From Bacteroidales bacterium (lineage in GTDB: Bacteria > Bacteroidota > Bacteroidia > Bacteroidales > Tenuifilaceae): 64,000 bases of DNA. The stretch is taken from contig JABFRB010000045.1 of assembly GCA_013141385.1 (NCBI GenBank), positions 23,560 to 87,559 of the forward strand, given 5' to 3'. Below are positions 42,449-51,821 of this stretch, one piece after another (position 1 is the first letter of the stretch; each line of letters starts with the position of its first letter). The notes under the pieces were generated by a model, which saw only the letters and a program-made list of their open reading frames with translations, made no database searches and had not been told where the DNA came from. A program made the translations under genes and the position numbers.

Positions 42449-44413
42449 TTTCTCCAGCTAGGGATGAAATTGTATGCACTTATATCTTCCGCCTTCTAAA
42501 CTCACCCAAATACAATTCCATCCCGATGGGATTTAAAGAGGTGGAGGTGTGATTTTGGATTTACCGATATATTGTCCCTACGGGACAGCACCGATAGGGT
42601 TGATAGAAGTAGTAATAGTTCTATTCCTATGAAAAATAACCCCAACCCTTTGAAAATAAAAACCCCAACCCCTTAAATTAAGGGGCTATAACAGATTTCC
42701 TTATAGGAGTAAGTATTCTTTCAACCCATTCACCAGAAATCAATCCCATTACAACGCTCAATTAGCCCTCCTTCTTAAGGAGGGTTGGGAGGTTTTATGT
42801 ATAACATGGTTTTACAGAGTGTTTCCTCTTCTTCCTTTCGGTGTAAATGGGTGTTTGCTTTGTGTTTTTTGTGGAATAGCTATTACATAAAGGGTGTTAA
42901 TCCCTATCGCAAAATGCGATATATTGCTAGGACGATCAAACCCCAACCCCTTGAAAAGGGGCTATAACAGAGTTGTACAGGAGGTTTCTCTTTCTCTATT
43001 AGGAATGGGTTGGAAAGGTAATTTTAATATAACAGATACTACAGCTCCACTCTTTATTTCCCGAAAGCATAGTTAACGCAACGCCCAATTAGCCCTCCTT
43101 CTTAAGGAGGGTTGAGAGTTTTTTTTAAAATTTACCCCCTGCCCCCTAAAAATAGGGGGTAAAACAGATTTTTGTAAAAGCATGAATTATTTTTCAACCC
43201 ATTCACCAGAAATCAATCCCATTACAACGCCCAATTAGCCCTACTTGTTTAAGGAGGGTTGGGAGGTTTCTTTGTGGAATAGCTATTACACAAAGGGTGT
43301 TAGTCCTTATCGCAAAATGCGATATAATGCTAGAATGAATAAAACTCCAATCCCTTAAAAATAAAAACTCCAAGAGGCTGTCGTAAAAGTCCTCTGTGGA
43401 ACTCTGTGTAATTATTAAAACATTGTTACACGGAGGATCACGGAGAAATCACAGAGATGCACAGAGAGAAAAGAGAGTTGTTTTTAGACTTTTGAGATAC
43501 CCTCCTATAACAGGGTGATACGGTGGCTTCTTCTTCCTTTCGGTGTAAATGGGTGTTTACTTTGTGTTTTTTGTGGAATAGCAATTACACAAGGGGTGTT
43601 AGTACCTATCGCAAAATGCGATATAATGCTAGAATGAATAAAACCCCAATTCCTTAAAAATAAAAACCCCAAGAGGCTGTCGTAAAAGTCCTCTGTGGAA
43701 CTTTTAAATATTGTTACACGGAGGATCACGGAGAAATCACAGAGATGCACAGAGAGAAAGGAGAGTTGTTTTTAGACTTTTGAGATACCCTCCTATAACA
43801 GGGTGATACGGTGGTTTCCTCTTCTTCCTTTCGGTGTAAATGGGTGTTTGCTTTGTGTTTTTGTGATTTCTTTGTGTTTTTTGTGGAATAGTTATTACAT
43901 AAAGGGTGTTAGTACCTATCGCAAAATGCGATATAATAGCAAATGGGTGTTGCTAGATGAATAAAATCCCAATCCCTTTGAAAATAAAAACCCCAATCCC
44001 TTAAATTAAGGGGCAATAACAGATACTACAACATTACTCTTTATTTCCCAAAATCATTGTTAACGCAACGCTCAATTAGCCCTCCTTCTTAAGGAGGGTT
44101 GGGAGGTTTCTTCTTCTTCTTTTTTGTGGAATAGCTATTGCATAAAGGGTGTTAGTCCTTATCGCAAAATGCGATATAATGCTAGGACGATCAAACCCCA
44201 ACCCCTTGAAAAGGGGCTATAACAGAGTTGTACAGGAGGTTTCTCTTTCTCTATTAAGGGAGGTAAATTAATTAACGGATAAAATTCTACTCTAAATAAC
44301 AACAATCATAACAAACCCAATGCGCTGTTATACCCCCTTTTTTTAAGGGGGAAGGGGGTTTTTTTCTTGGGACGAATAAACCAAAATCCTTTCTTAAAAG
44401 TTTAGGAGTACTA
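42449..44413. repeat. Nested intergenic repeats, about 2 kb without genes
   Basis: Repeated blocks without a supported ORF. (1) Four copies of a block starting caattagccctcc and containing CCTTCTTAAGG (42761, 43086, 43232, 44073). (2) Five copies of the hairpin TATCGCA-AAA-TGCGATA (42905, 43308, 43607, 43917, 44160), embedded in longer repeats. (3) Two copies of a block starting aagaggctgtcgt (43372, 43671). (4) ccccaaccccttgaaaagggg twice (about 42942 and 44195). The middle part (43308-43933) forms ~300-310-bp tandem units. Palindromes ATCCCGATGGGAT (42520) and GTCCCTACGGGAC (42573) are typical Bacteroidota intergenic repeats. Confidence 0.88.
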
Positions 44414-44452
44414 ATAAAAAGAGGGTGTCTCAAAAGTCCGAGACACCCTCTC
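44414..44452 (-). terminator. Terminator of the symporter operon
   Basis: 11-bp perfect stem GAGGGTGTCTC / GAGACACCCTC with an 8-nt loop. On the minus strand it is followed by TTTTTATT. Lies 50 bp after the small membrane protein gene. Confidence 0.87.
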
Positions 44453-44502
44453 ATGTATAGTCGTTACAGATTGCATTCAATGGAATTAACCATTGAGGAG
44501 CA

Positions 44503-44715
44503 TTAAATCTTTCTCTTTAGTACTTTTTTCATTGCAAAGTAAAACATAATACCCCCGAAAATAAGCATGAATACACCCATCCATAAATTGATATTGATGG
44601 TTAGTGATTTAGCGTACATCTCAGAGTCTGAATTTGTGAATAATCCGTAGATGCTAAGAATAAATCCAAAGATTGTAAACATTAGCCCTATTGGAAATCT
44701 AATATCAAGTCCCAT
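44503..44715 (-). CDS. Two-helix small membrane protein beside the symporter
   Basis: 70 residues, two hydrophobic helices (PIGLMFTIFGFILSIYGLF, near 8-26, and INLWMGVFMLIFGGIMFYFAMK, near 42-63) and a basic tail. Start 12 bp after the symporter stop, inside the same operon before the terminator, so probably made with the symporter. Similar small proteins accompany sodium:solute symporters in Bacteroidota. A stabilising or regulatory subunit is an inference. Confidence 0.7.
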   Translation of the reverse strand: MGLDIRFPIGLMFTIFGFILSIYGLFTNSDSEMYAKSLTININLWMGVFMLIFGGIMFYFAMKKVLKRKI

Positions 44716-44727
44716 AATATTTTCCTC

Positions 44728-46452
44728 CTACCAAAAGATTATACTTAAAATAACACAAATAATACCTACAATCGATGCCAATACTACAGGCCGATTGTAC
44801 CACTCCTTAACAATAACTTTACTGCGAGGAGTCATTGAGTAGACCAAACCGATGAGCTCATCATCAGATTTAATCTTTTTAGTTATTAGTGATAGAATAA
44901 CTGTTAGTGATGCGCTTGTGGTGAATGCAAATATAGCAGTCCAGAAGTTTTGAGCCATCTCAACGGGATATGTATGAACTACACCTATCCAACCACCCTT
45001 AACTAAGGTAGTTGCTCCTTCGGGTACTGTTAAACCGTGATGCAATAATGCAACCAAGAAACCTGCTAGTAAGCCTGTGAAGGCTGCATGACCAGTGGTG
45101 CGTTTCCAGAACATTCCTAGGAATATTACAGCGAATAATGGCGCATTAATCATTGAGAATATTGTTTGAAGGAAGTCCATGATGTTACCGAACAATCCTG
45201 CTAGGTAAGCTGCTGCAATGCTAACAACAACCCCAAAGATTGTAGCCAAACGACCAACTTTTAGGTAATGTTTATCATCAGCATCTTTATTGCCAGTTGC
45301 TGGGCGAATGTAGCTTTGGTAGATATCGTAGGTCCAAACTGTATTAAATGCTGAAACATTTCCTGCCATACCAGACATAAAGGATGCAAGCAATGCAGTA
45401 ATACCAAGCCCTAATACTCCAGTGGGTAGATATTGCTTTAAAAGCATAATGATTGTAAGGTCGTAGTTGGCTTTCCCGTCTACCATAATTGAAAAACCAG
45501 TCGTAGGATCGTTCATTAATACTAAGGCTACAATACCGGGAACTATAATGAGGAAAGGGATAAACATCTTAGGAATGGCACCAATCAAAGGAGTTTTCCT
45601 TGCTGCGTTGATTGATTCTGCGGCCATGGCACGTTGTACGATAAGAAAGTTGGTACACCAGTAACCAAACGAAAGAACAAAACCTAAACCAGCAGCAATG
45701 CCATACCATTCAACACCAAGCGGATTTGATTTTGCTGCACCTGTATATTTCCATGTTGTAGTAAATGTATCGGCAGCATACCCTTTGGCAGAAACAATTG
45801 GTGCAAGGCTATGCTCTAAGCCTGACCAGCCTCCAACCTGTTTTAAACTTAAAAAAACGATAGGTAATAGCCCAATAACAATAATGAAAAATTGTAGAAC
45901 CTCATTGTAAATAGCCGATGAAAGTCCACCAAGGTATGTGTAACCCAAAACGATTACAGCTGATAACATAAGGCTTAAATGAAAATTCCAACCTAATACT
46001 GTTTCCATTAAAAGTGCTAATGCGTACATTGATATACCAGATGCGAGAATGGTCATTACTGCAAATAGAATGGCGTTTAGTCCTCGTGTTTTCTCATCAT
46101 ACCTAAGTTTTAAGTATTCAGGTACCGATCTTGCTTTTGAGCCATAGTAAAAAGGCATCATAAATAATGCAAGGAATATCATTGCAGGGATAGCTCCAAT
46201 CCAATAGAAATGCGTGGTTAACATCCCGTATTTTGCACCAGAACCGGTCATTCCCATAACCTCTAATGCACCAAGGTTTGTTGATATAAATGCAAGTCCT
46301 GCAACCCATGCTGGCATAGAGCGCCCAGCCTCAAGAAAGGCTGATGCCGATTTCATATACTTTTTAAGTGCCCAACCAATACCCAGAACGAAAATAAAGT
46401 ATATCAACATAATGGCGTAATCGATCCAACCTAGTTCAAATTTTAGTCCCAT
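44728..46452 (-). CDS. Sodium:solute symporter (SSS family), sugar-type
   Basis: Inner-membrane Na+-coupled transporter of 574 residues with about 13-14 helices. Blocks typical of the SGLT-like branch: SASAFLEAGRSMPAWVAGLAFISTNLGALEVMGMTGSGAKYG, FYGSKARSVPEYLKLRYDEKTR, GGLSSAIYNEVLQFFIIVIGLLPI, and LLASFMSGMAGNVSAFNTVWTYDIY with the Na2-site Ser/Thr region. Sugar (glucose, galactose or similar) is likely. The divergent neighbour is the regulator of the glucan locus, so uptake of released glucose is a reasonable inference, not shown. Confidence 0.9.
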   Translation of the reverse strand: MGLKFELGWIDYAIMLIYFIFVLGIGWALKKYMKSASAFLEAGRSMPAWVAGLAFISTNLGALEVMGMTGSGAKYGMLTTHFYWIGAIPAMIFLALFMMPFYYGSKARSVPEYLKLRYDEKTRGLNAILFAVMTILASGISMYALALLMETVLGWNFHLSLMLSAVIVLGYTYLGGLSSAIYNEVLQFFIIVIGLLPIVFLSLKQVGGWSGLEHSLAPIVSAKGYAADTFTTTWKYTGAAKSNPLGVEWYGIAAGLGFVLSFGYWCTNFLIVQRAMAAESINAARKTPLIGAIPKMFIPFLIIVPGIVALVLMNDPTTGFSIMVDGKANYDLTIIMLLKQYLPTGVLGLGITALLASFMSGMAGNVSAFNTVWTYDIYQSYIRPATGNKDADDKHYLKVGRLATIFGVVVSIAAAYLAGLFGNIMDFLQTIFSMINAPLFAVIFLGMFWKRTTGHAAFTGLLAGFLVALLHHGLTVPEGATTLVKGGWIGVVHTYPVEMAQNFWTAIFAFTTSASLTVILSLITKKIKSDDELIGLVYSMTPRSKVIVKEWYNRPVVLASIVGIICVILSIIFW

Positions 46453-46809
46453 GATTTTTATTGATTTCTAATTAGTAATTTGCTTCAAATTAAATTTTTG
46501 AAGATAGAAAAAAGATGTTTTGAAAAAAAGAACCAGCACAGTTTTTTATAATAAGTATTTTATCTTTTAAAAATAATTTTGAAGTTTTAGTTTTTAATTA
46601 CCTCTAATCAATATTCAATATTCTTCTTTTTTAGCATATTATACTATTGAATTAAATGTCGAAAAAATCTAAAATTTAAAAAGTGTAACGTTTTCTTGTA
46701 TCTGAAAGGCTTCCTTTTTATATACTTTTGATGCTACATTACAATATAATATATATATTTAGTTGGCTTTATTTTAATCATTAAACATCTTACTTCTGAA
46801 GTAATTATT
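46453..46809. promoter_or_regulatory. Divergent promoter region, symporter and PUL regulator
   Basis: 357 bp, AT-rich, no gene. TACTTTTG at 46733-46740 fits the -7 element for the regulator gene (ATG 70 nt on), with no convincing -33. I saw no clear operator or riboswitch-like structure here. Confidence 0.4.
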
Positions 46810-49698
46810 ATGAGGTTGAAAATTTATCTGTTTGGCATTTTAATAATAATTCTATTGGGGGATAAAGCATCTGCTCAGAGTTTTGGTTTACCTGGAATTC
46901 ATAATTTTAACCGATCAGAATATTTGGGAGGAACACAGAACTGGTCTGTTGCCCAAGCACCTAATGGTATGATATATTTTGGAAATAATAATGGTCTCAT
47001 TGAATATGATGGTGCTCATTGGAATGTATATAATGATATGGGTATAGTAAACCGTTCATTGTGTATTGATGGAAAGCGAATCTATGTTGGTGGATTTAAT
47101 AAATTAGGATATTACGAGGAAGAAACTGAGGGAATACTTAAATACCATTCATTAATTCCTCTGCTTAATAATCGTATTAATGATTTTGACGAAATCTGGC
47201 GCATACATAAAACTAGTTTCGGCATTGTGTTCCAATCGTTCAAGGCAATTTTTATTTACAACCAGGAAAAAATGGATATTGTATACCCAAGATCTAAGTT
47301 TCATTTTTCCTATTATGTTAATGGAATCCTTTGGGTATACGATGAAGTGCAAGGGTTAATGCAATGCAGAGAAGGTAAAGTCCGACAGATTCCTGAAGGG
47401 TCTACATTTGCCGGAACACAGATTTGGAACATTCTTCCGCTAAATGATGATCAGGTAATCATTGGAACTGCAAAAAACGGAGTCTTCAAATATGACGGAG
47501 AAAAACTTTCTGTTTGGAACAAACCAGTTAACACATTGCTTAAAAAGTACCAAATATTTTCTGGTGCCCTGATAGATAAAAAGTATTTTGCTTTCGGAAC
47601 GATTCAAAACGGACTTATAGTTTCAGACACTACTGGCAACGTAATATATGAAATTAATAAAGAGCGTGGACTATCTAACAACACTGTGTTATGTGTTGGA
47701 AGTGATCAAGTAGGAAACATTTGGTTGGGATTAGATAATGGTATTTCAATAATACATTTTAATTCTTCATTGACTTATATACAGAACTATTTTAATATTG
47801 GTTCCGGATACTCTTCTGCTCGATTTGGTAACAAACTTTATTTGGGAACAAATCAGGGTCTTTTTTATATTCTATGGAGTGACTTCATCAATCCTCTTAA
47901 GAAAAAAGAAGATTTTCATTTGATTGAAGGTACGGAGGGACAAGTTTGGTCGCTTGCTATTATTGACAATACGCTCCTATGTGGACATAATTTTGGTGTT
48001 TTTCAGATTCTAGATAAAGTAGCTGTAAAAATATCATCTGTATCCGGAGGATGGAATATCATTAAGTTAAACAGGAAAGAACCTTTTCTTCTTATTGGCA
48101 ACTACTCTGGGATATCAGTATTAAAGCGAGAAGGATTAATGTGGTCTTACAGAAATGAGTTATCAGGTTATGACCAATCATCACACTATCTTGAAGAAGA
48201 TTCAAAGGGATATATTTGGGTTAGCCATGGGTATAAAGGCCTTTTTCGATTAAAACTTGATGCTGATTTACAACGTGTTATCGATTTGCATTTTTATGAC
48301 AGTAAAAGTGGGCTTCCTTCTGATCTGGGTAATACAATTTTTAAATTAAAATCAGGAATAGTGGTTGGAACTCGCAATGGGATATTCAAATACAATTGGT
48401 CCAATGATAAATTTGAACAAGATTTGCAATTCAATCAACTGATACCTGACTTAAAACAAATTGACTACATAAATCAGGATAATGCTAATAATGTTTGGTA
48501 TTATAATAATCAACAACCAGGTGTTTTACGTTTTCAGGAGGATGGTACCTATAAAAATATTTCTGCACCATTTGTTGAACTCTCACGGATGCTCATCCCT
48601 TCCTATGGTCATATTAATGCATTGAATATCAATGATGTAATAATTGGGTTAGAAGGTGGCTTTGCTCATTACAATTCAAGGCAATTAAAGAATTATAGTT
48701 TTTTACCAATTCTTTATATAAATAAATTACAATCAAGTGATACATCAGAGGGTACATATCGCTTTAATAGTACATATAATCAACAAATAGTTGTACCTAA
48801 GTTTAAATTCATAAATAATAGGATATCGATTACTTTTGCTGCTAACCAATTTACACAACAAGAAGTATTATTTCAGTTCAAATTGGAAGATTTTGATGAA
48901 GAATGGTCATCATGGTCGTTAAAAAATTCTAAAGAATATACAAACTTACCAGATGGTCACTATATCTTTAAACTTAAAGCTCTTACAATTCAAGGTATAG
49001 CAACTCCTACTCTTAGCTACCAATTTCATATTCTTTCTCCTTGGTATAGAACTATTTATGCATGGTCTATATATTTTCTAATAATAGTTTCTATCCTGTA
49101 TTTATCCTATAGATTTTTTTTAACAAGTATTGAAAAATCTAGGTTAAAGGAAAAAGAAGCACAGAAAGAAAAATATAAACAACGCGAACAACTCCTTAAG
49201 GAGGACGCACTGATTACAGAGAAAGAAATGATTAGATTGAGAAATGAAAAACTTAATCTAGAAATGATTCATAAGGAAAAGGAACTTGCCAACTCTTCTA
49301 TGCTCATTATTCAAAAGAATGAAATCCTCCATAAATTAAAGAATGACCTCAATAAAATAAAAAACACCCTAAATGATGATACTCTGAAAAATTATGTAAC
49401 TTCAACTTTAAAAAGGATTGGTAAAGAAATCGATAATGAGAAACAATGGCAAGTCTTTAATATGCACGTAGAGCAAGTACATGAAGATTTATTCAAAAAA
49501 CTTAAAGTACGATACCCTGATCTTACGCCTCGTGAATTAAGTTTATGTGCATACCTAAGAATGAATATTTCCAGTAAAGAAATAGCAATATTGATGAATA
49601 TCAGTACTCGTGGCGTTGAAATAAGTCGTTATCGGATACGTAAAAAATTAGGACTTGATAGAAATGCCAATCTAACTGATTTTATGATGACACTTTAG
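46810..49698 (+). CDS. Membrane one-component regulator: beta-propeller, Y_Y_Y, HTH
   Basis: 962-residue sensor-regulator. Signal peptide (LKIYLFGILIIILLGDKASAQ), then a periplasmic two-component-regulator propeller (about 25-640; GNIWLGLDNGISIIHFN, GYIWVSHGYKGLFRLKL). A triple-tyrosine domain follows (near 660-745; FQFKLEDFDEEWSSWS, LPDGHYIFKLKAL), then a transmembrane helix (near 752-775) and a coiled coil. The C-terminal LuxR/GerE-type HTH (TPRELSLCAYLRMNISSKEIAILMNISTRGVEISRYRIRKKL) occupies the last ~60 residues. There is no histidine kinase or receiver domain, so it acts as a membrane-tethered one-component factor. Placement before the GH30-SusCD genes makes it their likely regulator, as in SusR-like systems. 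Confidence 0.9.
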   Translation: MRLKIYLFGILIIILLGDKASAQSFGLPGIHNFNRSEYLGGTQNWSVAQAPNGMIYFGNNNGLIEYDGAHWNVYNDMGIVNRSLCIDGKRIYVGGFNKLGYYEEETEGILKYHSLIPLLNNRINDFDEIWRIHKTSFGIVFQSFKAIFIYNQEKMDIVYPRSKFHFSYYVNGILWVYDEVQGLMQCREGKVRQIPEGSTFAGTQIWNILPLNDDQVIIGTAKNGVFKYDGEKLSVWNKPVNTLLKKYQIFSGALIDKKYFAFGTIQNGLIVSDTTGNVIYEINKERGLSNNTVLCVGSDQVGNIWLGLDNGISIIHFNSSLTYIQNYFNIGSGYSSARFGNKLYLGTNQGLFYILWSDFINPLKKKEDFHLIEGTEGQVWSLAIIDNTLLCGHNFGVFQILDKVAVKISSVSGGWNIIKLNRKEPFLLIGNYSGISVLKREGLMWSYRNELSGYDQSSHYLEEDSKGYIWVSHGYKGLFRLKLDADLQRVIDLHFYDSKSGLPSDLGNTIFKLKSGIVVGTRNGIFKYNWSNDKFEQDLQFNQLIPDLKQIDYINQDNANNVWYYNNQQPGVLRFQEDGTYKNISAPFVELSRMLIPSYGHINALNINDVIIGLEGGFAHYNSRQLKNYSFLPILYINKLQSSDTSEGTYRFNSTYNQQIVVPKFKFINNRISITFAANQFTQQEVLFQFKLEDFDEEWSSWSLKNSKEYTNLPDGHYIFKLKALTIQGIATPTLSYQFHILSPWYRTIYAWSIYFLIIVSILYLSYRFFLTSIEKSRLKEKEAQKEKYKQREQLLKEDALITEKEMIRLRNEKLNLEMIHKEKELANSSMLIIQKNEILHKLKNDLNKIKNTLNDDTLKNYVTSTLKRIGKEIDNEKQWQVFNMHVEQVHEDLFKKLKVRYPDLTPRELSLCAYLRMNISSKEIAILMNISTRGVEISRYRIRKKLGLDRNANLTDFMMTL

Positions 49699-50212
49699 CT
49701 ATTACATTTGTTATAGTTGTCAATTTAAATACGCTTAAAACCAGTTTAATCCATTCTTTTTCATCTGTTTATTTTGTTTCAGACGGTTGAAATTTAATTT
49801 CTTGTAATGCATTAGTAATTAAAAAATTCATTTTATCCACTTGGTTTCAATATTTGTTATAATCAAAAAATTATACAAGTATAAATGTTCTACTTCTAAA
49901 TTGTTTATCAAGCTCTTTTTTTTCATTTAGAATTAAGAATCTTAGTTGTAACTGATGTTGTGTTTTTAATTCAAATTCATTATTTATATATATATCATTT
50001 ACAAATTTTTACAATGCATCATACGTTCTTTTGATGTATTTAAGATGTATAAGCAAACAAGTTGTTGTTGCATTTTTGATGTACTTTAATATTTATTAAA
50101 CGAGTTCTGATAAGCTTAAATTACAATCGATTTCGAAATTGAAATAAATTGATAATTGAATTACTAAGCAAATTGTTAGTATAAGATCGATTTCGATTAT
50201 TGAAGAAGTACT
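49699..50212. promoter_or_regulatory. PUL promoter region with 60-bp spaced direct repeats
   Basis: 514 bp, no gene. Two identical ATCGATTTCGA sites at 50126-50136 and 50186-50196, start to start exactly 60 bp. The second lies 17 bp before the GH30 ATG, and both contain the inverted TCGA...TCGA. Further upstream are two GATGTA(T/C)-containing repeats (near 50033 and 50079). Candidate operators for the HTH regulator. Confidence 0.5.
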
Positions 50213-51661
50213 ATGAATATTAAAATAGGAAAATGTAGTTATGGTGTTTTATTTGCTAGTATAGTTTTATCTTCTATGCTAAGCTGCAGTAATAAGGCGG
50301 AAGATGAAAATTCTAACAATCCTTCAGATATTGTGAAAACAGATGTGGTTTTCTGGCTAACAAATTCTGACCAGTCCGTATTATTCCAGAAACAAAATAT
50401 AAGCTTGCTGTTTGAAACTAAAACCAATCAATTTCCGACTATTAATATTGATACAACACAGGTATATCAAACAATTGATGGGTTTGGATTTTGCTTAACA
50501 GGGGGTAGTGCAAATGTTATCAACCATTTACCTTTAGCTGAACGTGATGCTCTGATCGAAGAACTTTTTTCAACGGACAGCACTTTTATAGGTATCAGTT
50601 ATATAAGAGTTAGTATTGGGGCTTCCGATCTCAGTTCCTCAGTTTTTTCTTACGATGATATGTACAATGGTCAAACAGATCTTGCTTTGAACAACTTCAG
50701 CCTTGAAAAGGACAAAACAGATTTAATACCAGTACTAAAACAAGCTCTTTTACATAACCCAGATTTAAAAATTCTAGGTTCTCCATGGTCTCCCCCTGCA
50801 TGGATGAAAACTAATAATAGTTCTGTTGGAGGTAGTTTAAAACCAGAATATTACGATGTATATGCTCGTTATCTGGTAAAATATATTCAAAGTATGGAGG
50901 ACGAAGGTATACATATTGATGCCATAACTCCTCAAAACGAGCCATTGAATCCCAATAACAACCCAAGTTTGTCAATGTCATCGGCTGAGCAAGCAAATTT
51001 TATTAAAAATAATCTTGGCCCTGCTTTCTTATCAGCAAATTTAACTACTAAAATAATAGTCTATGATCATAACTGTGATCACCCTGAATATCCCATTTAT
51101 ATATTAAACGATGCTAATGCTAGCCAATATATAGATGGCTCTGCATTTCATTTGTATGCTGGTGATATATCAGCCTTGTCACAAGTACATGATGCATTTC
51201 CAAGCAAAAGTGTATATTTTACTGAACAGTGGGTAGGTGGTGGTAGCGATTTTAAGGGTAATTTACAGTGGCATGTAAAAAACCTTATTATTGGGGCAAT
51301 TTCAAATTGGAGTAAAAATGTTATTGAGTGGAATCTGGCATCTGATCCTAATTATCAACCACACACCAATGGAGGCTGCTCAACCTGTGAAGGAGCTTTA
51401 ACGATCGGAGCCACAATTAAACGAAATGTATCATATTATATAATAGCTCACGCATCAAAATTTGTTCCTGCTGGTTCGGTTAGAATCTCAACTGATATTC
51501 CTACGAAGTTACCAAATGTAGCCTTTAAAACTCCTGCTGGCAAGAAAGTTCTCATTGTATTGAATGAGAATGCTGATTACCAAGCGTTCAATATCAAATT
51601 TAATGGACAAGAAGTTACAGTTACAATTAAGAATGGCTCCGTTGCAACCTTTATTTGGTAA
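50213..51661 (+). CDS. GH30 lipoprotein, beta-glucanase type
   Basis: 482-residue surface lipoprotein (signal IKIGKCSYGVLFASIVLSSMLSC). GH30 catalytic barrel: QTIDGFGFCLTGGSANVI, ISYIRVSIGASDLSSSVFSYDD, LGSPWSPPAWMKTN, acid/base Glu243 in TPQNEPLNP and nucleophile Glu338 in YFTEQWVGG. A C-terminal beta-sandwich ends the protein. GH30 members with this pattern include endo-beta-1,6-glucanases and glucosylceramidases; the setting favours beta-1,6-glucan. First gene after the regulator and separated from it by the operator-like region. Confidence 0.9.
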   Translation: MNIKIGKCSYGVLFASIVLSSMLSCSNKAEDENSNNPSDIVKTDVVFWLTNSDQSVLFQKQNISLLFETKTNQFPTINIDTTQVYQTIDGFGFCLTGGSANVINHLPLAERDALIEELFSTDSTFIGISYIRVSIGASDLSSSVFSYDDMYNGQTDLALNNFSLEKDKTDLIPVLKQALLHNPDLKILGSPWSPPAWMKTNNSSVGGSLKPEYYDVYARYLVKYIQSMEDEGIHIDAITPQNEPLNPNNNPSLSMSSAEQANFIKNNLGPAFLSANLTTKIIVYDHNCDHPEYPIYILNDANASQYIDGSAFHLYAGDISALSQVHDAFPSKSVYFTEQWVGGGSDFKGNLQWHVKNLIIGAISNWSKNVIEWNLASDPNYQPHTNGGCSTCEGALTIGATIKRNVSYYIIAHASKFVPAGSVRISTDIPTKLPNVAFKTPAGKKVLIVLNENADYQAFNIKFNGQEVTVTIKNGSVATFIW

Positions 51662-51821
51662 AACTATGAAACGGAAATTATCCCCAAAAGGAACAAATAT
51701 TTACTTTATTATAATCCAAAAATTTATCAGGATAATGCCTTACTCTATTGTACCATTTCATGAACAAATCCTAAATATATCTTTTAACTCAATTTTTACT
51801 AATTCACTAAAACCAACAAAA

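Noticed and set aside
42066..42479. Minus-strand frame encoding a YMDVLFR-like heptad repeat protein, with overlapping plus-strand frames
   Set aside because: All open frames follow from the 21-bp period; no start signal or non-repeat domain supports one. Reported as a repeat instead.
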